In this document: positions 16,656 through 26,193 of the stretch, piece by piece | Position numbering within the stretch: the stretch's first letter is position 1 | How the letters are laid out: every line of letters starts with the position of its first letter | DNA from: HGM04593 sp045654885 | GTDB taxonomy: Bacteria > Bacteroidota > Bacteroidia > Bacteroidales > Bacteroidaceae | Reading direction: 5' to 3' | Length of the DNA: 64,000 nucleotides | Assembly: GCA_045654885.1 (NCBI GenBank) | Contig: JAZOOF010000051.1 | Location: forward strand, 124,001 to 188,000 | Notes under the pieces: model-generated | Databases searched by the model: none | What the model was told of the DNA's origin: nothing | Seen by the model: the letters and a program-made list of their open reading frames with translations, nothing else | Program-made: the position numbers and the translations under genes

Positions 16656-17831
16656 ATGCAAAAAAACACAAATCCAACAGTGGGTTTTGCCGATGCAAAG
16701 CCGCATTACGAACTGCTCGACGGTTTGCGTGGCGTAGCCGCGATTCTTGTACTTTTCTATCACGTTTTCGAGGGATTTGCCTTTGCCGAGGCTACAAACG
16801 GTGCAGGCAGCGGGTTGATAACCACACTCAACCACGGGCACATTGCCGTGGATTTCTTTTTTATCCTTTCGGGTTTTGTGATAAGTTATGCCTATGATGA
16901 CCGTTGGCCGAAAATGAGTACATGGCAGTTCTTCAAGCGTCGTCTGGTGCGTCTGCACCCTATGCTTGTGATGGGTGCGTTGATTGGTGTGCTGGCATTC
17001 GCTTTTGTGGGTTTTGAAAAATGGGATGGTACCACTGCTCCTACCGGTTGGGTGATGGTTGCGATGCTGCTTACCATGCTCATGATTCCGGCTGTTCCCG
17101 GTGTGCCATACGAGGTGCGCGGCAATGGCGAGATGTTCCCGCTCAACGGCCCGGCATGGTCGCTTTTCTTTGAGTATGTCGGCAATATCCTTTATGCGCT
17201 TGTAATACGCCGTCTGTCTACAAAAATCCTTACAATTCTGGCGGTTGTCTTAGGGTGCCTGCATGCTTGGTTCTTTGTGGGAAATGTATCGGGGTACGAC
17301 ATGGTTGGTGTTGGTTGGACTATCGATGAAGTGAATTTCTGGGGCGGTCTGGTACGTATGCTGTTCCCATTTACTGTGGGTATGTTGCTTGCCCGCACAT
17401 TCAAGCCTCGCAAGGTAAGGGGCGCTTTCTGGAAATGTTGTGTAATGCTTGTTGTACTGTTTGCAGTGCCATATATTGCGCCTTTTGAAAATTCGGGAAT
17501 AAGTATCAACAGTCTGTATGAGGTTGTGTGCATTGCGCTGGTATTTCCATTCATTGTGTGGTTGGGTGCTTGCGGTGGAACGGCTAGCTCCTTTACATCA
17601 AAAGTCAGCAAAGTGCTTGGTGATTTGTCCTATCCGCTGTATATAGTCCACTACCCGATAATGTACATCTTCTATGCTTGGCTCATTGAGAAAAAGATTT
17701 ACACACTGAATGAGTGTCTGGGGGTGGCCGCGCTTGTTGTCGTTTCAAGCATAGTGCTTGCACTCTTGTGTCTGAAACTGTACGATGAGCCTGTGCGCAG
17801 GTGGCTTACACGGAAAATGCAAAAGAAGTGA
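16656..17831 (+). CDS. Acyltransferase 3 family membrane protein (OafA/YrhL-like)
   Basis: A 391-residue inner-membrane acyltransferase, probably transferring acetyl or another acyl group to a surface glycan. The N-terminus carries the family motif LLDGLRGVAAILVLFYHVFE, with the catalytic-type histidine at about residue 38. HIAVDFFFILSGFVISY follows at about 68-85, then the R-R motif FFKRRLVRLHPM. About ten hydrophobic helices are seen. No SGNH domain is fused. It is a single-gene unit with its own promoter box and terminator. The substrate could be the glycan made by the 6.6-13.7 kb group, but this is inference. Confidence 0.9.
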   Translation: MQKNTNPTVGFADAKPHYELLDGLRGVAAILVLFYHVFEGFAFAEATNGAGSGLITTLNHGHIAVDFFFILSGFVISYAYDDRWPKMSTWQFFKRRLVRLHPMLVMGALIGVLAFAFVGFEKWDGTTAPTGWVMVAMLLTMLMIPAVPGVPYEVRGNGEMFPLNGPAWSLFFEYVGNILYALVIRRLSTKILTILAVVLGCLHAWFFVGNVSGYDMVGVGWTIDEVNFWGGLVRMLFPFTVGMLLARTFKPRKVRGAFWKCCVMLVVLFAVPYIAPFENSGISINSLYEVVCIALVFPFIVWLGACGGTASSFTSKVSKVLGDLSYPLYIVHYPIMYIFYAWLIEKKIYTLNECLGVAALVVVSSIVLALLCLKLYDEPVRRWLTRKMQKK

Positions 17832-17837
17832 TAAAGA

Positions 17838-17865
17838 AAAGAGCGGCTTAAGGGCTGCTCTTTTT
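17838..17865 (+). terminator. Intrinsic terminator after the acyltransferase gene
   Basis: A 10-bp stem with one mismatch (17838-17847 and 17854-17863) around a 6-nt loop is followed by a T5 run. Confidence 0.75.
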
Positions 17866-17938
17866 ATGTTATTTATAATTAAATTTATATTTTTAAGTGA
17901 AAAAATAGTTATCTTCGCGGTCATAAAATTTGAGTAAA

Positions 17939-18694
17939 ATGAAAATAGCACTTATCGGATATGGAAAGATGGGCAAGACCATTGAGAGGATTGCCCTTGA
18001 GAGAGGACATGAGATTGTCTCTATAATCGACGTTGAGAACCACGATGATATCAAAGGCGAGGCCTTTGCAAGCGCAGACGTTGCCATTGAGTTCACTGCA
18101 CCGCATGTTGCCTATGACAACTGTATTCAGGCAATGGAGGCCGGTGTGAAGGTTGTCAGCGGCAGTACCGGCTGGTATCAGCAGAACGAGGCTGTGATGC
18201 GCGAGTTGTGCGAAAAGGAGGGAAAGACTCTTTTCTGGTCAAGCAATTTCAGTCTGGGTGTGGCAATCTTTTCTGCCGTGAACAAATATCTGGCCCGAAT
18301 AATGAATAACTTCGACAACTACAGGGTGAAACTTGAAGAGACTCATCACATTCACAAACTCGATGCCCCAAGCGGCACGGCCATAACCCTTGCCGAGGGT
18401 ATTCTGGAGAATATCGGTCACAAGTTCAGCTGGGTGATGGGTGACCTCACAAACCCCGACGGCACTGTGACCAAGGGCGCTGTTCCCGGTCCCACCCAGA
18501 TTAAGATTGATGCAATTCGCCGCGACGAGGTACCCGGTATCCACACCATCACATATGGCTCGGATGAAGATACCATAACCATTACACACGATGCCCACAA
18601 CCGTAACGGTTTTGCGTTGGGTGCTGTTATTGCGGCCGAGTATACAGCCGGACATAGCGGCTTGCTCGGTATGAAGGATTTGCTTGATTTCTAA
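17939..18694 (+). CDS. dapB: 4-hydroxy-tetrahydrodipicolinate reductase DapB
   Basis: This lysine and diaminopimelate biosynthesis enzyme reduces HTPA using NAD(P)H. The ATG at 17939 is preferred over a TTG at 17930 because the family starts MKIALIGYGKMGKTIE, which forms the Rossmann nucleotide site. The catalytic EETHHIHKLDAPSGTA (about residues 135-150) is intact. The C-terminal NRNGFALGAVIAAE is typical. The short length (251 residues) is as in other Bacteroidota. A TATCTTCG box lies 22 bp upstream. It leads an operon with lepB and a WbqC-like gene. Confidence 0.96.
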   Translation: MKIALIGYGKMGKTIERIALERGHEIVSIIDVENHDDIKGEAFASADVAIEFTAPHVAYDNCIQAMEAGVKVVSGSTGWYQQNEAVMRELCEKEGKTLFWSSNFSLGVAIFSAVNKYLARIMNNFDNYRVKLEETHHIHKLDAPSGTAITLAEGILENIGHKFSWVMGDLTNPDGTVTKGAVPGPTQIKIDAIRRDEVPGIHTITYGSDEDTITITHDAHNRNGFALGAVIAAEYTAGHSGLLGMKDLLDF

Positions 18695-18706
18695 AAACGG
18701 TTGCCT

Positions 18707-20251
18707 ATGGATTTGAATTTTCGTTTTTTGGGCAGGAGTGTGAAGACTACCCGCAAGGCGCTCATTAAAATGGGTGTATATCTTGCGCTTTATATCGCTT
18801 TCCTCATTTGGGTGAAAAGCTGGATGGGTGTGCTTGTCATTCCGTTCATAATCGATTGCTATACAACACGCTTCATACCTTGGGGCTGGTGGAAGAACCT
18901 GAAGAACGGCACTGCGCGCAGGGTTATGAGCTGGGTAGATGCCATTGTTTTTGCCTTGGTGGCCGTATATTTTGTACACATATACTTTTTCCAGAACTAT
19001 GTAATTCCCACATCGTCGCTCGAAAAGACATTGCTCGTCGGTGACTATCTCTTTGTGAGCAAACTGAACTATGGTCCCCGCAAACCACAGACCCCGCTGA
19101 GTATGCCGCTTACACAGCACACTATGCCGGTTGTGGGTGGAAAAAGCTATATCGACGCAGTACAGTGGGACTATGAGCGTGTGGCAGGCATTGAGCCTAT
19201 CGAGCGTGGCGATATTGTGGTGTTCAACTACCCGGCCGGCGATGTTGCAACTACCAATCCTGCCGTGATAGATGTGCACACCATGTGCTATGCCTATGGC
19301 CTTGAACTCAACCCGCAGCTGTCGGGCATTGATACCATGCAGGCCGGTGAGGCTTACCCGTTATACAAGAAGATTTACAACGACGGTCTTGAGTATATGA
19401 AGTCATACCCCGAGGAGTTCGGTGAGCTGCTCCATCGTCCGGTTGACCGCAGGGAGAACTATGTGAAGCGTTGCGTGGGATTGCCAGGTGAGGTACTTGA
19501 GATAAAGGACAAGGTGCTTTATATCGATGGCGAGAAACTCTCGAAGCAGACCAACGTGCAGTATAACTACAATCTTGTGTTGACCCGTCCACTCCCCGAG
19601 GAGAAACGTCGCGAGCTTGGTATAAGCAAAGAGGATTTGATGGCCATGCAGGCTCTCTATCCGCAATCGATAACAGAGAATGTGCGTCTTGCTTTGGGGT
19701 TGTCGCGTGGTCTTGTCGACAGCCTGCGCCAGGCCGGCAAGCCAGTGATGGTGGGTCAGTTGCCATTGACCGATGAGGCTTGCAATGCCTTGAAAGCGGA
19801 TAGCCGTCTGTGCAGGAGCATAGAGATTGCAAACCAGAACTCAACATTCGGCATCTATCCGCTGAACGGCAACAGGGGCTGGACAGTGGACAACTATGGC
19901 CCGGTGTGGATTCCCAAACGTGGGGAGAGCGTGAAGCTTACGCTTGACAACATTGCAATCTATGAGCGTCCCATTGTGGCATACGAGGGTAACACACTCG
20001 ATGTCAAGGATGGCAAGATATACATCAACGGTGTCGAGAGTGACAGTTACACCTTTGGGATGGACTACTATTGGATGATGGGTGACAACCGTCATAACAG
20101 TGCCGATTCACGTTGTTGGGGATTCGTTCCCGAGGACCACATTGTGGGCAAGGCTTTGTTCGTGTGGCTGTCGCTCGACAAGGACCGTGGCTGGTTCGAC
20201 GGCAAGCTCCGTTGGAGACGCATGTTCCGCGGTGTGGGTTCTTTCAATTGA
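18707..20251 (+). CDS. lepB: Signal peptidase I
   Basis: This membrane protease removes signal peptides from exported proteins. I chose the ATG at 18707 rather than a TTG at 18701. Two N-terminal membrane helices are followed by the catalytic-serine box VIPTSSLEKTLLVGDYLF and the catalytic-lysine box YVKRCVGLPGEVLEI. The GDNRHNSADSRCWGFVP motif is near the C-terminus. At 514 residues it is long; the extra residues sit between the serine and lysine boxes and after them, as in other Bacteroidales LepB. It starts 12 bp after dapB. Confidence 0.94.
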   Translation: MDLNFRFLGRSVKTTRKALIKMGVYLALYIAFLIWVKSWMGVLVIPFIIDCYTTRFIPWGWWKNLKNGTARRVMSWVDAIVFALVAVYFVHIYFFQNYVIPTSSLEKTLLVGDYLFVSKLNYGPRKPQTPLSMPLTQHTMPVVGGKSYIDAVQWDYERVAGIEPIERGDIVVFNYPAGDVATTNPAVIDVHTMCYAYGLELNPQLSGIDTMQAGEAYPLYKKIYNDGLEYMKSYPEEFGELLHRPVDRRENYVKRCVGLPGEVLEIKDKVLYIDGEKLSKQTNVQYNYNLVLTRPLPEEKRRELGISKEDLMAMQALYPQSITENVRLALGLSRGLVDSLRQAGKPVMVGQLPLTDEACNALKADSRLCRSIEIANQNSTFGIYPLNGNRGWTVDNYGPVWIPKRGESVKLTLDNIAIYERPIVAYEGNTLDVKDGKIYINGVESDSYTFGMDYYWMMGDNRHNSADSRCWGFVPEDHIVGKALFVWLSLDKDRGWFDGKLRWRRMFRGVGSFN

Positions 20252-20258
20252 TGCTGTA

Positions 20259-20903
20259 ATGGAAAGTGTGTTGACCCATCCGCTCTATTTGGCTCCGGTG
20301 CCGCTCTATGTGCGCCTGTATGCTGCCGATGCGCTTGTGATTGACGATGTTTCGCCTTTTGTGAAACAGACCTATCGCAGCCGTGCTGTGATAGCAGCCG
20401 AGAGCGGGGCGCAGCAGCTGACAATACCTGTTGTCCACGATGGCGGCAGGGTGGCCATGCGCGATGTACGTATAAGCGAACATGGCAATTGGCGCCATCA
20501 ACATTGGAATGCAATAGTCAGTGCCTATCGCAAGAGCCCTTTCTTTGAATATTATGCCGATGACTTTGCCCGTTTCTACGAGGAGAAAGATGGTTTCCTC
20601 ATGGATTTCAATCTGCGTCTGCATGGAGTGGTGTGCGAACTGTTGGGGCTTGAAAGGGAGGTGAAGTTTCTTTCCTATGAGGCTGTGGATGCCAGGGCGC
20701 TTGATGTGAGAAATATTGCCGAGCCAAAGGTTCTTGCCTCAATGAAGGGTGCTGGCGAAATGGCATATTATCAGGTCTTTGCACAGCGCAACGGCTTTAT
20801 TCCGTCGCTGAGTATTGTCGACCTGTTGTTCAATACCGGCCCCGAGGGACTTCTGGTTTTGCGCGATAGCGTACAGCAGAAAAGGGCTTGTGAGCGTGGG
20901 TAA
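20259..20903 (+). CDS. WbqC family protein
   Basis: A 214-residue protein of the WbqC family, often found near surface-polysaccharide or LPS genes but of unproven activity. The ATG at 20259 is chosen because it lies 7 bp after the lepB stop and because upstream codons read through the lepB gene in another frame. Recognisable segments are VKQTYRSRAVI, NWRHQHWNAIVSAYRKSPFF (about 84-103, family core) and PSLSIVDLLFNTGPEG near the C-terminus. It ends the dapB-lepB operon. Confidence 0.85.
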   Translation: MESVLTHPLYLAPVPLYVRLYAADALVIDDVSPFVKQTYRSRAVIAAESGAQQLTIPVVHDGGRVAMRDVRISEHGNWRHQHWNAIVSAYRKSPFFEYYADDFARFYEEKDGFLMDFNLRLHGVVCELLGLEREVKFLSYEAVDARALDVRNIAEPKVLASMKGAGEMAYYQVFAQRNGFIPSLSIVDLLFNTGPEGLLVLRDSVQQKRACERG

Positions 20904-20919
20904 AAAACATTGTGCATAC

Positions 20920-20950
20920 TTTGATTTATCCCACCCTTACATTATCTTTG
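20920..20950 (+). promoter_or_regulatory. Canonical Bacteroidales promoter of the metF-holB-ricT-gldH operon
   Basis: TTTG at 20920-20923 is followed by a 19-nt spacer and TATCTTTG at 20943-20950. Both boxes match the TTTG / TAnnTTTG consensus. Transcription would begin about 40 bp before the metF ATG. Confidence 0.8.
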
Positions 20951-20995
20951 TGTTTATGTATATAAGGGCTTTGTACCCTTTTGAAAATATTGAAA

Positions 20996-21949
20996 ATGCG
21001 AGTAATTGATTATATAAACTCTTCATCCGACACGGCCTTCTCGTTCGAGGTGCTCCCGCCGCTCAAGGGCATGGGCACCGGCAAACTGTTCGGTAACATA
21101 GACCGTCTGATGGAGTTTAACCCCGGATATATAAATATAACCACGCACCATAGTGAACCCGTGTACCAGAGCCTTGGCGACGGTACTTACAGGCTCGGCT
21201 CAATACGTCGCCGTCCCGGAACGGTGGCTGTGGCTGCTGCCATACATCACCGTTATGGTGTTCCTGTGGTTCCGCATATACTGTGCAACGGTTATACTCT
21301 CGATGATACCGAGTATGTACTCATAGACCTTCAGCTGTCGGGAATAACCGACATATTGGTGCTGCAAGGTGACAAATGCAAAGTCGATGCCAATACTGCG
21401 CCCGCAAAGTGCGGTAACAGATATGCCATTGACCTGCAGCGTCAGGTAAACCGTTTCAACGAGGGATTCTTTGTCGATGGTACACCTATAAAGGAACCAG
21501 GGCAGCCATTTTCATATGGTGTGGCCTGTTATCCCGAGAAGCATGAAGAGGCACCGAATATGGAGAGTGACCTTGCTGTGCTGAAACAGAAGGCCGATGA
21601 GGGTGCTGCCTATGCCGTTACACAGATGTTCTTCGACAACAGCAAATATTTTGCTTTTGTGGAGCGTGCGAGGGCAATGGGAATAAACATTCCTATAATA
21701 CCCGGTATAAAGCCAATACACCGCATGTCGCAGATGAGTGTGTTGCCAAAGACTTTCCGTGTTGACCTGCCGACAGACCTTGTGGCCGAACTTCTGAAGT
21801 GCAAGGACGATGCGGCAGTAGCCCGGGTGGGCTGCGAGTGGGGCATACAGCAGTGCAAGGAACTGATGCAGCACGGTGTGCCAAGTCTGCACTTTTATAC
21901 GCTGAATGCGTTCGATAGTGTCTATAAAATAGCAAAGGAGATTTACTGA
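20996..21949 (+). CDS. metF: Methylenetetrahydrofolate reductase
   Basis: This flavoprotein reduces 5,10-methylene-THF to 5-methyl-THF for methionine synthesis. The start ATG at 20996 is chosen over TTG at 20981 because the family begins MRVIDYI. The FSFEVLPPLKG segment holds the catalytic glutamate. ILVLQGDKCK and YAVTQMFFDNSKYF, PIIPGIKPI follow in the standard order. The length is 317 residues, normal for MetF. The stop overlaps the holB start (TGATG), indicating translational coupling. Metabolically it pairs with metK at 60 kb. Confidence 0.95.
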   Translation: MRVIDYINSSSDTAFSFEVLPPLKGMGTGKLFGNIDRLMEFNPGYINITTHHSEPVYQSLGDGTYRLGSIRRRPGTVAVAAAIHHRYGVPVVPHILCNGYTLDDTEYVLIDLQLSGITDILVLQGDKCKVDANTAPAKCGNRYAIDLQRQVNRFNEGFFVDGTPIKEPGQPFSYGVACYPEKHEEAPNMESDLAVLKQKADEGAAYAVTQMFFDNSKYFAFVERARAMGINIPIIPGIKPIHRMSQMSVLPKTFRVDLPTDLVAELLKCKDDAAVARVGCEWGIQQCKELMQHGVPSLHFYTLNAFDSVYKIAKEIY

Positions 21950-23082
21950 TGGGTGTGTTTTTCAAGGATATAATAGGACAGAGGGCAATTGTCGAGAGGT
22001 TGCGTCGCAGTGTCGATGACAACAAACTGGCACATGCTCTGCTGATAACCGGTCCGCAGGGTAACGGAAAACTCCCCATAGCCATTGCTCTTGCAAACTA
22101 CCTGTTGTGCGGCAAAGGCGGCAGCGATTCATGTGGCACATGTCCTGCATGTGTCAAGCTCTCGAAGTATATACACAGCGACCTGCATTTTGTGTTCCCT
22201 GTAAAGAAGAAGAGCAGCGGCAATGACAAGCCTGTGAGCGACGATTACATTGCAGAGTGGCGCGAACTGCTTTTGAAGAACCCCTATTTCAGCTATGCCG
22301 ATTGGTTGGCGAAACTCGGCCTCGACAACCAGCAGCCGATGATTTATGAGCGCGAGAGCGGCGAGATACTGCATAAGCTCTCCATGCAGTCACGCGAAGG
22401 CGGTTGGAGGGTTGTAATTATATGGCTGCCCGAGAAGATGAGGGAGGATGGTTCGAACAAACTGCTCAAGATTATTGAGGAGCCGCCACAGAAGACGCTA
22501 TTCCTGCTTGTGTCGGAGGAACCGGACAAGATAATACAGACAATCCTGAGCCGTACACAGCGCATCGATGTGCCCCGCATAGCGCAGGCCGATATTGAAA
22601 ATGCGCTTGTCTCACGCTATGGCTTGGCTTTCGATGATGCCAAGGCTGTGGCGCAGCAGAGTGCTGGAAACTGGGAAAAGGCCGAGGAACTGCTGTCGGT
22701 GAGCGATGAAAAGGCGCTTTATCTTGAACTGTTCATGCAGCTCATGCGTGTGGCCTATGCCCGCAATATCCGCGAGATGAAGGCCTGGAGCGAACAGGTG
22801 GCGGCAATGGGACGTGAAAGGCAGAAACACCTGCTCGACTATTGCCAGCGTATGATACGTGAGAATTTCATAATGAACTTCAAGGACGATTCAATGATTT
22901 ATATGTCGCAGGCTGAGCGTAATTTCTCGGTGAGGTTCTCGCCATTCGTGAACGAACGCAACATATATGGCATAATGGAAGAGCTTTCCGAGGCTCAAAG
23001 ACACATAGAACAGAACGGTAATGCAAAAATAGTCTTCTTCGACATGTCGTTGAGGATGATTGTTTGGATAAAAAACAGATAA
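21949..23082 (+). CDS. holB: DNA polymerase III delta-prime subunit (clamp loader)
   Basis: This AAA+ family clamp-loader subunit is 377 residues long. The start MGVFFKDIIGQRAIVERLRR leads into a Walker-A-like loop GPQGNGKLPIA in which the usual Ser/Thr after the lysine is Leu, consistent with delta-prime not hydrolysing ATP. A zinc-binding module is seen as C-x8-C-x2-C-x2-C (CGKGGSDSCGTCPACVKL). The arginine-finger motif appears as ILSRTQRIDVPR. The gene overlaps metF by one base and is immediately followed by ricT. Confidence 0.92.
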   Translation: MGVFFKDIIGQRAIVERLRRSVDDNKLAHALLITGPQGNGKLPIAIALANYLLCGKGGSDSCGTCPACVKLSKYIHSDLHFVFPVKKKSSGNDKPVSDDYIAEWRELLLKNPYFSYADWLAKLGLDNQQPMIYERESGEILHKLSMQSREGGWRVVIIWLPEKMREDGSNKLLKIIEEPPQKTLFLLVSEEPDKIIQTILSRTQRIDVPRIAQADIENALVSRYGLAFDDAKAVAQQSAGNWEKAEELLSVSDEKALYLELFMQLMRVAYARNIREMKAWSEQVAAMGRERQKHLLDYCQRMIRENFIMNFKDDSMIYMSQAERNFSVRFSPFVNERNIYGIMEELSEAQRHIEQNGNAKIVFFDMSLRMIVWIKNR

Positions 23083-24240
23083 ATGGATAAAAAATATAAA
23101 GAGAATAATGGTTGTGCCGGTATCTGCTGCAAGGGATGCGGCAGAATGGATGCACCGCTCAATACCTTTGATTGGCTTGCTGCGGTTCCCGGCAATGAGG
23201 AGTATACCGATATAGTGGAGGTCCAGTTCAAGAACACGCGTAAGGGCTACTACAGGAACAGCAACAATATCCCCTTGCAGAAGGGTGATGTGGTGGCTGT
23301 TGAGGCCAGCCCGGGTCATGACATAGGCAAGGTTACAATGACAGGACGCCTGGTGTTGCTGCAGTTGAAGAAGACACGCCTGACACCCGATAGCGAGTTC
23401 AAGCGCATATACCGCAAGGCCCGTCCGGTGGACATGGAGAAGTTCGACGAGGCTAAGGCACGTGAGCATGATACCATGATACGTTCGCGCCAGATAGCCA
23501 AGGACCTTAACCTTGACATGAAGATTGGCGATGTGGAGTATCAGGGCGACGGATTGAAGGCTATCTTCTATTACATTGCCGACAACCGTGTCGATTTCCG
23601 CCAGCTCATCAAGGTGCTTGCCGATGTGTTCAAGGTGAAGATTGAGATGAAACAGATTGGTGCACGCCAGGAGGCCGGCCGCATTGGCGGAATAGGTCCA
23701 TGTGGCAGGGAGCTCTGTTGTGCGACCTTTACAACAAACTTTGTGTCGGTATCTACTTCGGCAGCCCGTTTCCAGGATGTGTCGCTAAACCCGCAGAAGC
23801 TTGCCGGGCAGTGTGCAAAGCTCAAGTGTTGTCTCAACTACGAGGTCGATGCATATGTTGAGGCTTCCAAGAGACTGCCGCAGCGTGATGTTGACCTTGA
23901 AACAAAGGACGGTACATACTATTTCTTCAAGAGCGATATCCTGCGTGGCGAAGTTACATATTCAACCGACAAGCATATACCGGCGAACCTTGTAACCATA
24001 AGCGGCCGCCGTGCCTTTGCAGTGATTGAGATGAACAAGCGCGGTGAGCGTCCCGACAGCTTGAACAATGAGACATCGAACGAGCCTAAACGTCCTGTCG
24101 ATTTGCTTGAGCAGGAGAATATCAACCGTTTCGATTCGGCTCAGCGAGGTAACAAGAAACGCCGTAAGGGCGGTGGAAACCGTCACGACTCAAAGAGAGG
24201 CAATGGCAAGAGAGAGAAAGGTGGCTCTTCCGAGGCTTAA
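23083..24240 (+). CDS. ricT: PSP1/RicT (YaaT) family regulatory protein
   Basis: A 385-residue PSP1-domain protein, related to RicT/YaaT of Bacillus, which acts in an Fe-S-containing complex that controls RNA processing. The PSP1 core runs from VEVQFKNTRKGYYRN (about 45) to 300. Cysteine clusters typical of RicT appear at CGRELCCATF (about 207-216) and QCAKLKCCLNYE (about 243-254). A further C-rich N-terminal segment (CAGICCKGCGRMD) is typical of the Bacteroidota form. The C-terminal tail is Lys/Arg/Gly rich and disordered. GldH is encoded downstream with an overlap. Confidence 0.9.
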   Translation: MDKKYKENNGCAGICCKGCGRMDAPLNTFDWLAAVPGNEEYTDIVEVQFKNTRKGYYRNSNNIPLQKGDVVAVEASPGHDIGKVTMTGRLVLLQLKKTRLTPDSEFKRIYRKARPVDMEKFDEAKAREHDTMIRSRQIAKDLNLDMKIGDVEYQGDGLKAIFYYIADNRVDFRQLIKVLADVFKVKIEMKQIGARQEAGRIGGIGPCGRELCCATFTTNFVSVSTSAARFQDVSLNPQKLAGQCAKLKCCLNYEVDAYVEASKRLPQRDVDLETKDGTYYFFKSDILRGEVTYSTDKHIPANLVTISGRRAFAVIEMNKRGERPDSLNNETSNEPKRPVDLLEQENINRFDSAQRGNKKRRKGGGNRHDSKRGNGKREKGGSSEA

Positions 24241-24691
24241 GCTGCTACTGGCGGCCATTGTGCTGTTTGCATCGTGCGACAGCACAGTCTACCACCGTTT
24301 CGCTCCTGTTGAAAGCAACGGATGGCATGCGGGTGACACGTTGTCATTCCTGTACGGTGGCAATGGGGTAGTGAATGCCGGTGTTGCGCTTGCTGTGCAG
24401 TTGAGGTATGCAGCCGGGTACAAGTACAAGAATCTGTATGCGCGGGTAGAGACGTTAAGCGCCGACAGCTGCGTGCTGTCGGTCGATACCGTATGCTGTG
24501 TAATGTATGACGATGACGGGCGCCGAATGGGCTCCACTGCCGGTGCCATGTATCAGAATGGGAGCGAAAAGCACCTCCTGCCTGCATCATGTGCCGATAC
24601 GTTGCTTTTTAAAGTGTCGCATATGATGGACGACGAAATCCTATGTGGCATCTTTGATGTAGGTATAGAACTGACGGCTGTAAGGGATTGA
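24203..24691 (+). CDS. gldH: Gliding motility lipoprotein GldH
   Basis: A 162-residue lipoprotein homologous to GldH, which is tied to gliding and type IX secretion in Flavobacteriia but also kept in non-gliding Bacteroidales. The chosen ATG at 24203 overlaps the ricT end by 38 nt; a GTG at 24221 is an alternative start. The lipobox is LLLAAIVLFASC, with Cys at about 25. The mature part starts DSTVYHRFAPVESNGW, which resembles the family. Its role may be coupled to the gld cluster at 44-50 kb. Confidence 0.85.
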   Translation: MARERKVALPRLKLLLAAIVLFASCDSTVYHRFAPVESNGWHAGDTLSFLYGGNGVVNAGVALAVQLRYAAGYKYKNLYARVETLSADSCVLSVDTVCCVMYDDDGRRMGSTAGAMYQNGSEKHLLPASCADTLLFKVSHMMDDEILCGIFDVGIELTAVRD

Positions 24692-24729
24692 AAGAGGCCA
24701 TCATGCTGTCAATCACAAATAGCCGTCAT

Positions 24730-26193
24730 TTACGCTCTGTCCCTGTCGGCATCAATCCTCAGTAGCATGAACAGCAGTATTGTGAAACCGAGAAACGATG
24801 AACCGCCGTAGCTGAAGAAAGGCAACGGGATACCAATCACGGGAACAAGTCCCAGTACCATGCCCACATTGATGGTAAAGTGCAGGAAGAATATCGAGGC
24901 GACGGCATATCCATAGGCTCTGCCAAAGCGGTCGTCCTGCCGTTCGGCAAGGTGTATTATTCTCAATATGAATATTACGAATATTGTCAGTACAAATACC
25001 GAGCCTGCAAAACCCTGCTCTTCGCCTATTGTGCAGAATATGAAGTCTGTGTCCTGCTCGGGCACGTAATTCAGCTTTGTCTGTGTGCCGTTGAGAAAAC
25101 CTTTTCCGAATACTCCTCCCGAGCCTATGGCTATCTTTGACTGGTGCACGTTATATCCAGCTCCATTCAGGTCCTCCTTCAGTCCAAGCAGAACCTCAAT
25201 CCTTATCTTCTGGTGTGGTTTCAGAACGTTGTGCATGACATAGCTGCACGAGTAGTTGAAGGCAATGGCTCCAATGATGTAAACGGCTACCCACAGGTTC
25301 CTTTTCTCTTTGCGCAGCCTTATCTGCAACAGCAGATATATGGTGTTGAATGCAAGCAGCGCATATTGGGTTATCATTATGTTGAACTCCACAAGGTATA
25401 CAGCAACCCAGTATGAGCACAGTGTGACAGCAAGGTTGGTTGCAAGCAGCACGGTGAATGTCCTGTTGTTCCTGCACCAGAACTTGACGACGGCAATTGA
25501 TATTATCTGTATTATTACCGTTGTCGCATATTCTCCAATGCTTACAGGCAGCTTTGCCATCGTTTCGCCGCCATACTTTATACCCACTACAAAATATATT
25601 ATGGCGCTGACGGCTGCCAGCAGGAATATTCCTGTCATTCCTTCGCGGTAGAGTACAAGGAACAGTGCAAGGTATACCAGTGCACTGCCGGTCTCTTTCT
25701 GGGCAACGATTATAATCATTGGCAGCAGGATTATGCCAATGGCCTTAATGAAGTCGCTGTTGTTGCTCATTTTGAAATCTCTTCTTCCAATGAGTGCGGC
25801 AAGCATGAGTGCTGTGGCCGATTTCATGAACTCAGCAGGCTGCAGCCTGAATGAGCCTATGGCAATCCACGAGTGGGAGCCCTTGATATCTGTAGCAATG
25901 AATATTGTTACTATGCCCAGGAGCATTGTTGCGGCATATACGACTATCGACAGGTTCTTGTACATGTGTTTCGGTATGCACAGCAGTACAAGGCCGCAGG
26001 CGAGTGATACACCCATCCACATGGCCTGCTTTCCGCTTCGCTCATCCATGTTGAAGAATTCGGCAAAGCTCGTGTCTATATATGTGTGTGTTGAACCGCA
26101 TATTGCCAGCCAACCCATTGTGGCAAGCAGTGCGTACAGTATGATTGTGAACCAATCAAGGCGCTTGAGTATGTTCTCCTTATTTCTCTCCAT
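24730..26193 (-). CDS. rodA: Rod-shape SEDS glycosyltransferase RodA
   Basis: This peptidoglycan polymerase of the SEDS family works with PBP2 in cell elongation. It has 487 residues and about ten membrane helices. Family motifs include GSHSWIAIGSFRLQPAEFMK (the QPAE motif) and the C-terminal PFFSYGGSS. I prefer the ATG at 26193, which overlaps the PBP2 stop by 14 nt, over an earlier start at 26235 that would run 56 nt into the PBP2 gene. It is the last gene of the elongasome operon. Confidence 0.95.
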   Translation of the reverse strand: MERNKENILKRLDWFTIILYALLATMGWLAICGSTHTYIDTSFAEFFNMDERSGKQAMWMGVSLACGLVLLCIPKHMYKNLSIVVYAATMLLGIVTIFIATDIKGSHSWIAIGSFRLQPAEFMKSATALMLAALIGRRDFKMSNNSDFIKAIGIILLPMIIIVAQKETGSALVYLALFLVLYREGMTGIFLLAAVSAIIYFVVGIKYGGETMAKLPVSIGEYATTVIIQIISIAVVKFWCRNNRTFTVLLATNLAVTLCSYWVAVYLVEFNIMITQYALLAFNTIYLLLQIRLRKEKRNLWVAVYIIGAIAFNYSCSYVMHNVLKPHQKIRIEVLLGLKEDLNGAGYNVHQSKIAIGSGGVFGKGFLNGTQTKLNYVPEQDTDFIFCTIGEEQGFAGSVFVLTIFVIFILRIIHLAERQDDRFGRAYGYAVASIFFLHFTINVGMVLGLVPVIGIPLPFFSYGGSSFLGFTILLFMLLRIDADRDRA

